The notes under the pieces: model-generated
The model's input: the letters and a program-made list of their open reading frames with translations, nothing else
The model's database searches: none
What the model was told of the DNA's origin: nothing
Part shown: piece by piece, positions 49,529 through 61,340 of the stretch
Position numbering within the stretch: the stretch's first letter is position 1
Layout of the letters: every line of letters begins with the position of its first letter
DNA from: Solirubrobacteraceae bacterium
GTDB taxonomy: Bacteria > Actinomycetota > Thermoleophilia > Solirubrobacterales > Solirubrobacteraceae
NCBI GenBank assembly: GCA_030447505.1
Contig: JAUJOT010000005.1
Coordinates: 62,001-126,000 of the forward strand
Length of the DNA: 64,000 nt
Direction: 5' to 3'
Made by a program: the position numbers and the translations under genes

Positions 49529-50386
49529 CTACGGCCTCTTGGGAAAGCGCGAGAAGTCCGGCCGGCGCTTCTCGCGGTAGGCGTCCCGGCCCTCCTGCGC
49601 CTCCGCGTTCTCATAGAAGAGCAGGTTCGCGTCGTGCGCGAGCTGCTGCACGCCGCTGAAGCCGTCCTCCGTCGCGTTGAAGCTCGCCTTGAGCAGGCGC
49701 AGCGCGAACGGCGACATCGCGAGCATCTCGCGACACCAGGCGACTGTCTCCTGCTCGAGCGCCGCGAGCGGCACGACCGTGTTGACGAGCCCCATCTCGA
49801 GCGCCTGCGCGGCGTCGTACTGGCGGCAGAGAAACCACATCTCCTTGGCCTTCTTGGGCCCGACGAGCGAGGCCAGCAGGCCCGCGCCGAAGCCCCCGTC
49901 AAACGAGCCGACGCGCGGGCCGACCTGGCCGAAGCGCGCGTTGTCGGCCGCGATCGACAGGTCGCAGACGAGCTGCAGGACGTGGCCGCCGCCGATCGCG
50001 TAGCCCGCGATCATCGCGACGACGGGCTTTGGCAGGCGGCGGATCTGGACGTGCAGATCGGTCACGTGGAAGCGCCCGACGGCGGGCTGGGCGGGGTCCG
50101 ACCGGCGGCTGGAGTGCGGTTCCATCAGGTAGCCGGTGTCGCCGCGGACGTTCTGGTCGCCGCCGGAGCAGAAGGCCAGCTCGCCCTCGCCGGTGAGGAC
50201 GATCACGCCGACCGACGTGTCCTCGCGGGCGCGCGTCAGCGCATCGGAGATCTCGATGATCGTCTGCGGGCGAAAGGCGTTGCGGACCTCGGGCCGGTCG
50301 ATCGTGATCTTCGCGATCCCGTCAGCGCTGAGGTCGTAGCGGATGTCGGTGTACTCGCCGCCGCCCGGCGTCCACTCGATTGCCAT
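49529..50386 (-). CDS. menB: 1,4-Dihydroxy-2-naphthoyl-CoA synthase
   Basis: Crotonase-family enzyme that closes the second ring, turning o-succinylbenzoyl-CoA into DHNA-CoA. The 285-residue sequence includes [42 protein letters not shown], the oxyanion-hole segment [28 protein letters not shown] and [28 protein letters not shown], all characteristic of MenB. ATG 50386 follows the minus-strand hexamer TAGCCT by 7 bases. It heads menB-menA-menC-hydrolase. Confidence 0.97.
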   Translation of the reverse strand: MAIEWTPGGGEYTDIRYDLSADGIAKITIDRPEVRNAFRPQTIIEISDALTRAREDTSVGVIVLTGEGELAFCSGGDQNVRGDTGYLMEPHSSRRSDPAQPAVGRFHVTDLHVQIRRLPKPVVAMIAGYAIGGGHVLQLVCDLSIAADNARFGQVGPRVGSFDGGFGAGLLASLVGPKKAKEMWFLCRQYDAAQALEMGLVNTVVPLAALEQETVAWCREMLAMSPFALRLLKASFNATEDGFSGVQQLAHDANLLFYENAEAQEGRDAYREKRRPDFSRFPKRP

Positions 50387-50393
50387 GGCCTGG

Positions 50394-50403
50394 AGGCTAC
50401 TTT
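50394..50403. promoter_or_regulatory. Bidirectional promoter with overlapping -10 boxes for menB and menE
   Basis: The ten bases AGGCTACTTT hold TACTTT on the plus strand (50398-50403, 6 bases before menE ATG) and TAGCCT on the minus strand (50399-50394, 7 bases before menB ATG). The two hexamers share the central TA pair, so both leaderless transcripts would open the same DNA. Confidence 0.55.
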
Positions 50404-50409
50404 CACCGG

Positions 50410-51696
50410 ATGGTCGTCGAGTCCTGGCTTGCTCGTGCCGCGCGGACGCGGCCCGATCGGATCGCGCTGCGCGCCGAGGACGGGGTGCTGCGCTACGGAG
50501 AGTTGTACGAGGCGGCGATGCTCGCGGCCCAGCGGCTGAGCGCACTCGGCGTGCGCCCCGGCGACCGCGTCGGCGTCGCCCTGCCCGCTCGCCGCGCGTT
50601 CGCCGAGACGCTGCACGGCTGCCTGCTGCTCGGCGCGCCCGCGGTACCCGTCGACCTGCGCCTGACGGCCGCCGAGCGGCGCGCGCGCACGGCGGGCTGC
50701 GCGGCGGTCGTCAGCGAGCCGCTGCAGGGACTGCTCGACGCCGGCGCGCCGATCGCCGGCAGCCACGACCTCGACGCGACGGCGATCGTCGTCCACACGT
50801 CCGGCACGACGAGCGGCCCGCGGCCCGTCGCGCTGAGCTACGGAAACTGGCTGTGGAGCGCGCTCGGCTCGGCCGCCGCACTGGGCGTCGATCGCGCCGA
50901 CGCCTGGCTGTGCACGCTGCCGCTGTCGCACGTCGGCGGCCTGTCGATCCTCGTGCGCAGCGCGATCTACGCGACGAGCGTCGTCCTGCACGAGCATTTC
51001 GACGCCGAGGCCGCGGCCGACGAGATCGCCACGCGCGCGACGCTCGTCTCGGTCGTGCCGACGACGCTCGCGCGGCTGCTCGACGCCGGGCTGCGCCACC
51101 CGCCGCGGCTGCGCGCGGCGCTCGTCGGCGGCGCGCCGGTCACGCCGGCGCTGCTCGATCGGGCCGCCGCGGCGGGCGTGCCGACGATCAGCACGTACGG
51201 GCTCACAGAGGCCTGCTCGCAGGTCACGACCGGGGGGCCGCCGCTGTTCTGCACGCGCGTGCGGATCGGCGCCGCGCGCGAGATCCTCGTCGCGGGCCCG
51301 ACGGTCGCGCCCGCAGCGCTCACAGACGACGGCTGGCTGCACACCGGCGACGAGGGCGCGATCGATCCCGACGGCAACCTCGTCGTGACGGGACGCGCGG
51401 GCGACACGATCATCACGGGCGGGGAGAACGTCGCCCCGGCAGCGGTCGAAGCGGTGCTCGAGAGCCACCCCGCAGTCGCGGAGGCGGCCGTGCACGGCGT
51501 GCCGGACCCGGAATGGGGCGAGCGGGTCGTCGCGACGGTCGTCCTGCAGGCCGGACAAGACGCAACGGAGGACGAGCTTCGCGGTTATTGTCGTGTCCGA
51601 CTCGCCGGCTACGAGGTGCCCAGGGTCTACAGGTTTTCTCCCGAGTTGCCGAGGACGGCCTCAGGGAAGCTTTTGCGCCGATCTTTGGAGGAATGA
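50410..51696 (+). CDS. menE: o-Succinylbenzoate--CoA ligase
   Basis: Adenylate-forming enzyme that activates o-succinylbenzoate for MenB. The 428-residue protein has the P-loop-like [29 protein letters not shown], the [13 protein letters not shown] motif, [17 protein letters not shown] and the final KLLRRSLEE lysine motif; the distance between blocks is that of short actinobacterial MenE enzymes. ATG 50410 is preferred over 50380 because of the TACTTT hexamer immediately before it and because 50380 would overlap the start of menB. The next gene begins directly after its stop. Confidence 0.93.
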   Translation: MVVESWLARAARTRPDRIALRAEDGVLRYGELYEAAMLAAQRLSALGVRPGDRVGVALPARRAFAETLHGCLLLGAPAVPVDLRLTAAERRARTAGCAAVVSEPLQGLLDAGAPIAGSHDLDATAIVVHTSGTTSGPRPVALSYGNWLWSALGSAAALGVDRADAWLCTLPLSHVGGLSILVRSAIYATSVVLHEHFDAEAAADEIATRATLVSVVPTTLARLLDAGLRHPPRLRAALVGGAPVTPALLDRAAAAGVPTISTYGLTEACSQVTTGGPPLFCTRVRIGAAREILVAGPTVAPAALTDDGWLHTGDEGAIDPDGNLVVTGRAGDTIITGGENVAPAAVEAVLESHPAVAEAAVHGVPDPEWGERVVATVVLQAGQDATEDELRGYCRVRLAGYEVPRVYRFSPELPRTASGKLLRRSLEE

Positions 51697-53454
51697 ATGT
51701 CACGCCTGCGCCGCCGTCGCTCGTTGTCCATCGCCGCCGCCGCGGTGGCGGTGCTCGTCGCCCCCGCCGCGGCGGACGCGGCGACCTACACGATCAGGTC
51801 CGGCGACGGGGGCTGCGGCGGCGCGGACCTCGCCTGCGGCGGCTTCGCAGAGGCTGCTGCGGCCGCCGCCGCCGGCGACGTCTTCAACGCGAGCGCCGGC
51901 ATCTACCCCGGCGCGACCTTCGCGGCCCCCGGCATCACGATCAACGGCGAGACGGGCGTGCTCGTCAACAGCACGCTGACCTTCTCGGGGGCGGCCGGTG
52001 AGGTCAACAGGATGTCGAGGGTCGCGGCCATCTCGACGGCCGCGACGGGCCCGGCGATCGCGGTGACCGGCAGCGCGGGCCTCGCGCTCGGCGACGCCGT
52101 CGCGATCAGCCAGAACGACCACGCGATCTTCATCTCGGCGGGCACGACGAACAAGATCGTCCGCACGATCGCCGCGACCGGGGGGGCGCAGACGAGCGCA
52201 ATCCGCGTCACGTCAGATCCCAGCAGCGGGCCGAAGTCCGTCACCATCGAGTCGACCCTCGCCAGCGGCGGCGCGTCGGCGATCGGCGCCTTCACGGAGA
52301 GCGCCCCGCTGCTGCCCGGCCCGGCCGGGGACATCACGCTCGTCCTGCGACACGTGACGGCTGGCGGCGCGTCGAACGGCATCGTCCTGAACTCGGCGGC
52401 GGGCGCCAACGCCTTCAACGACGGGGCCGGCGCCATCGACGCGACGGTCAGCGACTCGATCGCGCTCAACAACTCGACCACGCAGGCCGTGGGCCTGCTC
52501 GGCACAGGCGACAACGCCGCCACGCTGACCGCGACACGCACGCTGCAGAGCGGCGACCCGACGACGATCTTCGCCGATCCGGCGGGCGGCAACTTCCGCC
52601 TGCGGCCGGGCTCGGTCGCGATCGGCCAGGGCGGCGTCGAGCCCGGCGAGTCGCCGACCGACATCGACGGCGAGGACCGCTCGACCGCCCCGACCGACCT
52701 CGGCGCCGACGAGTTCAACAACGCGCCGCCGGTCGCGAAGATCGCCGTCACGACGAAGACGCCGCGCGCCAACCAGCCGGTCGCGTTCGACGCCGGCGGC
52801 TCGAGCGACCGCGAGGCGAAGTACGGCGGCGGGATCGTCGAGTACCGCTGGAGCTTCAGCGACGGCAAGAGCGAGACGACCGCCGGGCCGACCGTCAGCC
52901 ACGCGTACCCGAAGGAGGGCGATGCATCCGCGACGCTCGTCGTCGTCGACCGCCAGGGCGCCGCGAGCGCGCCCGCCACGGTGGCGCTGAAGCTGATCGA
53001 CGGCACGCCGCCCACGGTCGGCATCGTCAAGCCGAAGGGCAACCAGCGGATCAGGCAGTTCACGACGAAGACGACGACGAGGACCGTCGACGGGGTCAAG
53101 AAGAAGACGAAGAAGCGCACGCGCACGAAGATCGTCATCGGCGGCCTCTCGCGGGATGCGAACGGCGTCGCGCACGTCGTCCTGACGCTCGAGAAGCTCG
53201 TGCCCGGCTCGAGGTCCTCCAAGTGCAACTGGTACAACCCGAAGAAGGGGATCGTGCGTAGGAGCTGCAACAAGCCGGTGCTGATCCTCGCCCGGCTCAA
53301 GAAGGACAGCAGCGCCGGCGAGTGGAGCTACACGGTCAGGCGCAAGCTCAGCAAGGGCACCTACCGCATCCAGGCGGTCGGCGTCGACAAGACCGGCGCG
53401 TCGGGGAACGCCGGCGGCAGCAAGCTCGGAGTCGTCCGGTTCCGGCTGATCTAG
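51697..53454 (+). CDS. Secreted beta-helix protein with PKD domain
   Basis: A 585-residue exported protein with a Sec signal peptide (about residues 1-28). Residues about 30-340 show short alternating small-residue repeats consistent with a right-handed parallel beta-helix (pectate-lyase-like, with GVLVNSTLTFSGAAG and SNGIVLNSAAG units). Residues about 345-430 form a PKD-type domain (AFDAGGSSDREAKYGGGIVEYRWSFSDGK). The rest is lysine/arginine-rich beta sequence with two CN/SC cysteines, like surface-attachment domains of Thermoleophilia. TTTGGAGGA and the menE stop precede its ATG. I see no catalytic residues; adhesion or polysaccharide binding is a guess. Confidence 0.75.
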   Translation: MSRLRRRRSLSIAAAAVAVLVAPAAADAATYTIRSGDGGCGGADLACGGFAEAAAAAAAGDVFNASAGIYPGATFAAPGITINGETGVLVNSTLTFSGAAGEVNRMSRVAAISTAATGPAIAVTGSAGLALGDAVAISQNDHAIFISAGTTNKIVRTIAATGGAQTSAIRVTSDPSSGPKSVTIESTLASGGASAIGAFTESAPLLPGPAGDITLVLRHVTAGGASNGIVLNSAAGANAFNDGAGAIDATVSDSIALNNSTTQAVGLLGTGDNAATLTATRTLQSGDPTTIFADPAGGNFRLRPGSVAIGQGGVEPGESPTDIDGEDRSTAPTDLGADEFNNAPPVAKIAVTTKTPRANQPVAFDAGGSSDREAKYGGGIVEYRWSFSDGKSETTAGPTVSHAYPKEGDASATLVVVDRQGAASAPATVALKLIDGTPPTVGIVKPKGNQRIRQFTTKTTTRTVDGVKKKTKKRTRTKIVIGGLSRDANGVAHVVLTLEKLVPGSRSSKCNWYNPKKGIVRRSCNKPVLILARLKKDSSAGEWSYTVRRKLSKGTYRIQAVGVDKTGASGNAGGSKLGVVRFRLI

Positions 53455-54296
53455 ATCCGTCCGAGTACCGCCGCACGAGCCGCGAGCGCTGGGCTCGTGC
53501 GGCCGCCGGCTGGGGAACGCATCGCGACGGCTTCCAGTCCGCGGCGCAGCCGGTCTCGCACTGGCTCGTGGACGCGATCGCGCCGCAGCCCGGCCACTGC
53601 GTGCTCGAGCTCGCCGCCGGCCCGGGCGACACGGGCTTTCTCGCCGCCGAGCTGATCGCCCCCGGCGGCACGCTGATCAGCTCCGACGTCGTCGAGGAGA
53701 TGCTCGAGCAGGCGCGCGCACGTGCCGACGAGCTCGGCATCTCCAACGTCGAGTTCCGGACGATCGACGCCGAGTGGATCGACCTCCCGATCGCCAGCCT
53801 CGACGGCGTGATCGCGCGCTGGGGCTACATGCTGCTCGCCGACCCGGCCGCCGCGCTGGCCGAGACGCGCCGCGTCCTGCGACCGGGCGGCCGCGTCGCG
53901 CTCGCCGCCTGGACACACCCCGAGGACAATCCGTGGGCATCGGCGCCGACCGCCGAGCTCGTGGCGATCGGCGCGGTGCAGCAGCCCGACCTCGACGAGC
54001 CGAACATGTTCGCCTTCCACGATCCGCAGCGCATCCGCGATCTGCTCGAGGGGGCGGGGTTCAGCGAGATCGCGATCGAGCAGATCCCGATCGTCTTTCG
54101 CTACCCGAGCCTCGACGACTGGTGGGACACCCAGCTCGACCTCTCGACGAGCCTGGCGCTCGCCGTCGGCGCGCTCACGCCGGCCCAGCGCGACGACCTG
54201 CGCGACGCGATGGACGCCCGGCTCGCGCGCTACGTCGCCGACGACGGGTCGGCGGCGCTGCCGGGGCGTACGCACGTCACGGCGGCGAGCGCGTAG
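53455..54296 (+). CDS. SAM-dependent methyltransferase, start codon unclear
   Basis: Class I methyltransferase of UbiE-like style: VLELAAGPGDTGFLAAEL (motif I), TLISSDVVEEMLEQARARA, NVEFRTIDAEWIDLP, GVIARWGYMLLADPAAALAETRRVLRPGGRVALAAW. Homology seems to begin at YRRTSRERWARAAAGW, just after the stop of the beta-helix gene, but the frame has no ATG, GTG or TTG between 53322 (GTG, inside the upstream gene) and 53568 (GTG, which would delete the first helices). Either 53322 is used with a 133-base overlap, or a rare start codon is used. Coordinates here give the homologous part. Its substrate is unknown; a demethylmenaquinone methyltransferase role is possible from the neighbourhood but not from motifs. 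Confidence 0.7.
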
Positions 54297-54469
54297 CCGG
54301 CGGCGTTGCCGTGTAAGACGACGGCTTCGGGCAACGCTAAGAACAGCATGAGCCGACCGCTGTTATCGCCCGCCGTGGCACGGTGGACCCGCTCCCAGGG
54401 GTGCCGGGCCGATCACTCGTCGTGCCCCCGTGCCTCGCGTCTGGATACGCCGTTCAAAAGGAGATCGTC

Positions 54470-54979
54470 ATGAAGCTCGGGCTCGTCGTCTTGCGCGCCG
54501 TCCTCGGAGCGCTGTTCATGGGGCACGGGACACGGAAGCTGTTCGGCTGGTTCGAAGGCCAGGGCCTGCGCGAGACGGGCGATTCGTTTGATTCGCTCGG
54601 ATTGCGCCCGGGCCGGCCCCAGGCCACGACGGCGGGCGTCTCAGAGACGGTCGGTGGCGCGCTCATCGCCACCGGCTTTCTCACTCCGGTCGGCTGCGCG
54701 CTCATCACCGGCGTGATGACCCAAGCGATCAGGACCGTGCACGTCGGCAAGGGGCCCTGGTTCACCGACGGCGGATGGGAATACAACGTCGTGCTGATTG
54801 CCGCGGTCTTCGCGATCGCCGAGCTGGGTCCCGGTGACTGGTCGCTCGATCATGCGCTGGGCACGGAGCGCTCAGGCGCGCTCTGGGCGGTGCCCGCGGT
54901 CGGCGTCGGCGTCGCGGGGCCGGTGGTGACCACGCGCGGGCTCTACTTGATCGCGGCCGGCGCCGGCCTTCCCGTGTAA
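54470..54979 (+). CDS. DoxX-family membrane protein
   Basis: A 169-residue integral membrane protein of the DoxX/MauE family: VLRAVLGALFMGHGTRKLFGWFEG at the N-terminus, then ETVGGALIATGFLTPVGCALITGVM and further helices, four in total. A clear AAAAGGAG site stands 7 bases before ATG 54470. Members are linked to redox and thiol stress in mycobacteria, but the exact role is unknown. The 172 bases before it (54297-54469) carry no other gene that I can see. Confidence 0.88.
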   Translation: MKLGLVVLRAVLGALFMGHGTRKLFGWFEGQGLRETGDSFDSLGLRPGRPQATTAGVSETVGGALIATGFLTPVGCALITGVMTQAIRTVHVGKGPWFTDGGWEYNVVLIAAVFAIAELGPGDWSLDHALGTERSGALWAVPAVGVGVAGPVVTTRGLYLIAAGAGLPV

Positions 54980-55075
54980 GGCGCAGGAGCGAAGTTGGTG
55001 CTGGCATCCACCTCCGAAACCCGCCTCAGCTGGGCCCCCCGCGTCTGCGTGGCCGCCTTCGCGCGCGTTACCGCG

Positions 55076-56074
55076 CTACTCCACCGCCCGGGCGACGGCG
55101 CGCACGAACGGCGCCGCGAGCGGTTCCGTGCGCCGCACCGCCTCCGCGATCAGCAGGCCGACGACGACGTCGGCGACGTAGTGCTCACCGAGGTAGACGA
55201 TCGCAAACGACGCGGCGGCGACGTAGGTCCAGCCGATTGCGCCGTACAGCGGGCTGACCTCGGCGAGGCCCATTGCCGTGATCGCCGCCGAGGAGATGTG
55301 GTCGGAGGGCATCGCGCCCCACGGGTTGCCCTGCGCGCTGCCCTCCGGCGGCGGCACACGCTTGAGAAGGTCGTAGACGACGAGCCGGGCGACGCGCTCG
55401 ATCTCGCCGTTCATGCGCCCTTCGCGCTCTGAGGCCCACCACGGCGGCGCCTCCGGCGCCAGGAAGTAGAACGGGCAGGTCACGTGATAGGCGGCCGCCA
55501 GCCGCGCGCCCGCGCGCGGCATGTACTCCTGATGGCGCACGAGCAGGTAGCCGAGCAGCATGTGCGGCAGAAACCAGGAGCCGTAGAGGACGGTGACGGC
55601 GCGGTCGAACATCGTGACCTCGCCGCGCGTGCGCAGCGCGCGCTGCAGCCGCAGGCCCGGCGGCACGCCGAGGCCGACGGCGCTGTCGAAGCGGATCGGC
55701 TCGTCGATCCACAGCCTCCGGCGCAGCTTCTCGGGATCGTCGTAGGGCAGTTCCCAGCCGAGCTTGAAGAGGTGCATGTAGGCGGCGGCGACCGCGACGT
55801 AGCGCCTGCGGCCCTTCGGCACCGCGATCGCGCAGCCGAGCGGCGGCACGCATCCCACCGCCAGGGTGATCGCCGGGTGCATCCCGATTCGCTTGCGCGC
55901 CGCGATCGCCCCGACGGCGAGCGGCACGGCAGCCGCCGCGACGACGCTCCACGCGCGGTGTGAGCGCAGCTGGCGGTTGGCGGCGTCCGAGGCGCCGTCG
56001 AGCACCCGTTGCAGCGCGGACCCCCTGAGGCGGTCAGGCCCGCGCCGGCGATACGCGTCTGGCCGGGTCCGCAT
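55076..56074 (-). CDS. PAP2-superfamily membrane phosphatase/phosphotransferase
   Basis: A 332-residue protein with several transmembrane helices and the PAP2 active site: the PSDH motif in GNPWGAMPSDHISSAAI and the final YLGEHYVADVVVG, which holds the catalytic histidine and aspartate. The arrangement resembles the Aur1/inositolphosphotransferase-like branch (PAP2_3). It probably acts on lipid or isoprenoid diphosphates, or transfers a phospho-inositol or similar head group at the membrane. It converges with doxX and is followed on the same strand by no coupled gene. Confidence 0.82.
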   Translation of the reverse strand: MRTRPDAYRRRGPDRLRGSALQRVLDGASDAANRQLRSHRAWSVVAAAAVPLAVGAIAARKRIGMHPAITLAVGCVPPLGCAIAVPKGRRRYVAVAAAYMHLFKLGWELPYDDPEKLRRRLWIDEPIRFDSAVGLGVPPGLRLQRALRTRGEVTMFDRAVTVLYGSWFLPHMLLGYLLVRHQEYMPRAGARLAAAYHVTCPFYFLAPEAPPWWASEREGRMNGEIERVARLVVYDLLKRVPPPEGSAQGNPWGAMPSDHISSAAITAMGLAEVSPLYGAIGWTYVAAASFAIVYLGEHYVADVVVGLLIAEAVRRTEPLAAPFVRAVARAVE

Positions 56075-56116
56075 CAGTTCCAGTCTCGCACAGGACGTGG
56101 ATAGGTGGAGACGCGC

Positions 56117-57019
56117 CTATCTCAGCGCGTCGGCCAGCGCACTGTCGATGTCGGGATACGAAAACGTGTAGCCGAGCTCGTCCGCGCGGCCGGGCACCAT
56201 CCGTACGCCCGTCACCGCGTACGTCGCGACGTCGCCCGCGATGATCCTGGCGACGACCCCAGGGACCGGCACGATCGCCGGGCGCCGCAGGGCACGGCCG
56301 AGCGCTTTGGAGAATTCGCGGTTGGTCACCGCAGACGGAGCGGACGCGTTGAGCGCGCCGCTGAAGTCCGCCCGATCGATGGCACACAGGTACATGCCGA
56401 TCAGGTCGTCGTGATGAATCCACGGCAGATACTGGGCGCCGCCGGCGAGCGGTCCGCCGAGCCCGAGCTTGAACGGCAGAAGCATGTTCGCCAGCACGCC
56501 GCTGCGCGCGTGCAGCGTGACGCCGGTGCGGACCTTGACGACGGTCACGCCGAGCTCGCTGGCGCCGTCAGCCGCGCGTTCCCAGCGCACGCAGACATCA
56601 GCAAGGTAGTCGCGCCCGGCAGGGCTCGTCTCGTCGACGAGCTCCGTCCCGTGCGCCCCGTAGTACGCGCAGGCCGACGCGCACACCAGTCGCGCGGGGC
56701 GCGGATCGGCCGCTGCGAGGCCGGCGACAAGTTCGCTCGTGCCACGCTCGCGACTGTCGCGGATCTTTTCCTTGACCGAGGTGTTCCAGCGCTGGGCGAC
56801 GGGTTCGCCGGCGAGATGCACGACGACATCGCGACCGGCCAGCGCAGCGGCCGGAGCGGGCCCCTGCTGCCAGTCCCACGTGACCGCGTCCACGCCCAAG
56901 CGCTCTCGTGCGCGAGTTGCGTCGCGGGACAGCACCGTGACCTCGTCGCCGCGCGCCCGCAAAGCCTCGACGAGCCGCGAGCCGACAAATCCCGTCGCGC
57001 CCGTAAGGGTCACTCTCAT
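56117..57019 (-). CDS. TIGR01777/YfcH-type NAD-dependent epimerase
   Basis: Short-chain (extended SDR) protein of 300 residues: Rossmann motif [46 protein letters not shown] (the family's hallmark), [13 protein letters not shown] with the Tyr of the active site, WERAADGA and the C-terminal DUF1731-like [16 protein letters not shown]. It belongs to the sugar-epimerase-like YfcH/SulA group whose substrate is not established. Start ATG 57019. The 179 bases between it and ilvC contain the ilvC promoter only. Confidence 0.9.
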   Translation of the reverse strand: MRVTLTGATGFVGSRLVEALRARGDEVTVLSRDATRARERLGVDAVTWDWQQGPAPAAALAGRDVVVHLAGEPVAQRWNTSVKEKIRDSRERGTSELVAGLAAADPRPARLVCASACAYYGAHGTELVDETSPAGRDYLADVCVRWERAADGASELGVTVVKVRTGVTLHARSGVLANMLLPFKLGLGGPLAGGAQYLPWIHHDDLIGMYLCAIDRADFSGALNASAPSAVTNREFSKALGRALRRPAIVPVPGVVARIIAGDVATYAVTGVRMVPGRADELGYTFSYPDIDSALADALR

Positions 57020-57184
57020 GCGCGTCGACGGGGTGCAACGATGCGAACGTCCATAGCGAGACTTGCGTTACCCGCGCCGTTCGGATGCCTCACGCCGGTG
57101 ACCGACCTCGGCTGTGGCCTCCGAGCGTGCAGGCGCACGCTGCCGGGGCGACCGTGGAAGAGCCGCCGTCCGCCAGGCGCACAC

Positions 57185-57190
57185 TAGGAT
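57185..57190 (+). promoter_or_regulatory. -10 hexamer for ilvC
   Basis: TAGGAT, followed by 8 bases and the ATG at 57199. No Shine-Dalgarno sequence is present, so the message is probably leaderless. Confidence 0.5.
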
Positions 57191-57198
57191 CCGGCGCC

Positions 57199-59371
<2,173 letters not shown>

Positions 59372-59372
<1 letters not shown>

Positions 59373-60979
59373 TGGCCGAGCGCGTGCTCGTCGCCGAGTC
59401 GGTCGGCGACTCCGGGCTGGACATGCTGCAGGTCGCGGGCTTCGACGTCGATCTGGGGATCGGTTGGCCGCGTGAGCAGCTCGCCGAGCAGATCGGCGAC
59501 TACGACGGGATCCTGATCCGCTCGGCGACGAAGCTCGACGCCGACCTGATCGGCCGTGCCACGAGGCTGCGCGTGATCGCGCGGGCCGGCGTCGGCATCG
59601 ACAACATCGACGTCGCCGCCGCGACGAAGCGCGGCATCATCGTCGCCAACGCGCCGCGCTCGAACATCGTCACGGCCGCAGAGCACACGATGGCGCTGCT
59701 GCTGGCGCTCGCGCGCCACATCCCGCAGGCGCACGCCGCGCTGACCGCCGGGCGCTGGGAGCGCAAGAACTTCAGCGGGATCGAGCTGATGGACAAGACG
59801 CTCGGCGTGCTCGGCTTCGGGCGCATCGGCCAGCTCGTCGCCGTCCGGGCGAAGGGCTTCGGGATGCGCGTCGTCGCCTACGACCCGTACGTCGCGAGCG
59901 AGCGCTACTCGAACCTCGGCGTCGAGAAGTGCGTCAGGCCCGATGCGCTCTACGCGCAGGCCGACTTCGTCACCGTCCACCTGCCCGACACCCCCGAGAC
60001 CGACGGCTGGCTCGATGCCGAGGCGTTCGCGAAGATGCGCGACGGCGTACGGATCCTCAACGTCGCGCGCGGCTCGCTGATCGTCGACGAGGACCTCGAG
60101 GACGCGCTCGACAGCGGCAAGGTCGCGGGCGCGGCGCTGGACGTCTTCCGGACCGAGCCGATCACCGATCACCCGCTGTTCGGCTATCCGAACGTGATCG
60201 TCACGCCGCACCTCGGCGCCTCGACGACCGAGGCGACGGACCGCGCCGGGTACCAGGCGGCCGAGCAGATCGTCGCCGCGCTGCAGGGCGGGAGCGTCAC
60301 GACCGCCGTCAACGCGCCCACGATCAAGCCCGAGGACATCGAGGTGCTCGGCCCGTTTCTGCCGCTCTGCCATCAGCTCGGGCGGCTCGGAACGGCGCTT
60401 GCGCTCTGCGGCTCGATCGACCGGATCGAGATCGAGTGCAACGGGCGGATCGCCGAGCGCGACACGCGCCCGCTCGGCACCGCCGTCCTGCTCGGCGCGC
60501 TCGAGGGGCACACCGAGGAGCCGATCAACGCGGTCAACGCCCCCGCGATCGCAGACGAGCGCGGGATCGAGGTGATCGAGACCAAGAGCACGGTCGCGCG
60601 CGACTTCACCGACCTCGTGCGGGTCAACGTCGTCTGCGGCGGCGGCACGACGACGGTCGCCGGCACGACGATCGGGCGTCGCAACCGCCCTCACCTGCTG
60701 CAGGCCTGGGGCCAGCGCTTCAACCTCCAGCTCGAGCCGTACGTGACGCTGTTTCGCTACAACGACGTGCCGGGCGTGATCGGCCGCGTCGGCACGTTCT
60801 TCGGCCAGCGCAACGTGAACATCGGCTCGGCCGCGGTCGGCCACTCGCCCGACAACGGCGAGCAGCAGCACGCGGTGATGATCCTCACCACCGACGCCGA
60901 GGTCCCTCAGCAGCTCGTCGACGAGATCATCGCCTCGTCGGAGACCTTCATCGACGGCAGGACGGTCGCGCTGAGCTGA
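59372..60979 (+). CDS. serA: D-3-phosphoglycerate dehydrogenase (type I, with ASB and ACT domains)
   Basis: First enzyme of serine synthesis. The 535-residue protein has the catalytic and NAD domains with ARAGVGIDNIDVAAAT, LGVLGFGRIGQLVA, the arginine/glutamate/histidine catalytic set (LNVARGSLIVDEDL, TPHLGASTTEA), then an allosteric-substrate-binding domain of about 130 residues and a C-terminal ACT domain (VIGRVGTFFGQRNVNIGSAAVG) as in Mycobacterium SerA, which is inhibited by serine. Hairpin terminator follows at 60985-61029. Confidence 0.97.
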
Positions 60980-60984
60980 GGCTT

Positions 60985-61029
60985 GCCGGCCGCGCGCCGC
61001 GAAGCACGTGCTCGCGGTTCACGGCCGGC
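60985..61029. terminator. Long hairpin after serA
   Basis: GCCGGCC and GGCCGGC arms enclose a second nested stem, CCGCG with CGCGG, around the palindrome AGCACGTGCT. It stands 6 bases after serA and before the convergent small membrane gene, so it can stop transcription both ways. Confidence 0.65.
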
Positions 61030-61041
61030 GCCCGACGTGCG

Positions 61042-61263
61042 TCAGATCCTGCGGTCGCGGTAGGCGACGGGCTCCTCGACGACGCGATCGCGCGTCACAG
61101 AGCGTGACTGGATGAGCTCGACCACGAGCCAGATCGCGCCGACGATGAAGAGGATCATGCCGACGGTCTGGATCGAGATGCCGGCGACCGTTGCGGTCAC
61201 CGCGAGCCAGAGGACGAGACCGAGGGCCATGAGAACAAGCGGGGGTCCGGCGTCTGCAGCCAT
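61042..61263 (-). CDS. Small two-helix membrane protein (DUF6458-like)
   Basis: A 73-residue protein with two hydrophobic helices (about residues 8-28 and 32-51) separated by GISIQTVG, and a charged tail VTRDRVVEEPVAYRDRR. The GPPLVLMALGLVLWLAVT ... TVGMILFIVGAIWLV pattern matches the DUF6458 family of actinobacterial membrane proteins, function unknown. A GAGGAGG site lies 7 bases before the ATG at 61263. Confidence 0.72.
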   Translation of the reverse strand: MAADAGPPLVLMALGLVLWLAVTATVAGISIQTVGMILFIVGAIWLVVELIQSRSVTRDRVVEEPVAYRDRRI

Positions 61264-61340
61264 GCGTACAGCCTCCTCGTGTTGGTCGTGATGACGTGTT
61301 GCCCCGCGGCGGGCGGCGCAAATCCGATCTCAGACGAATC

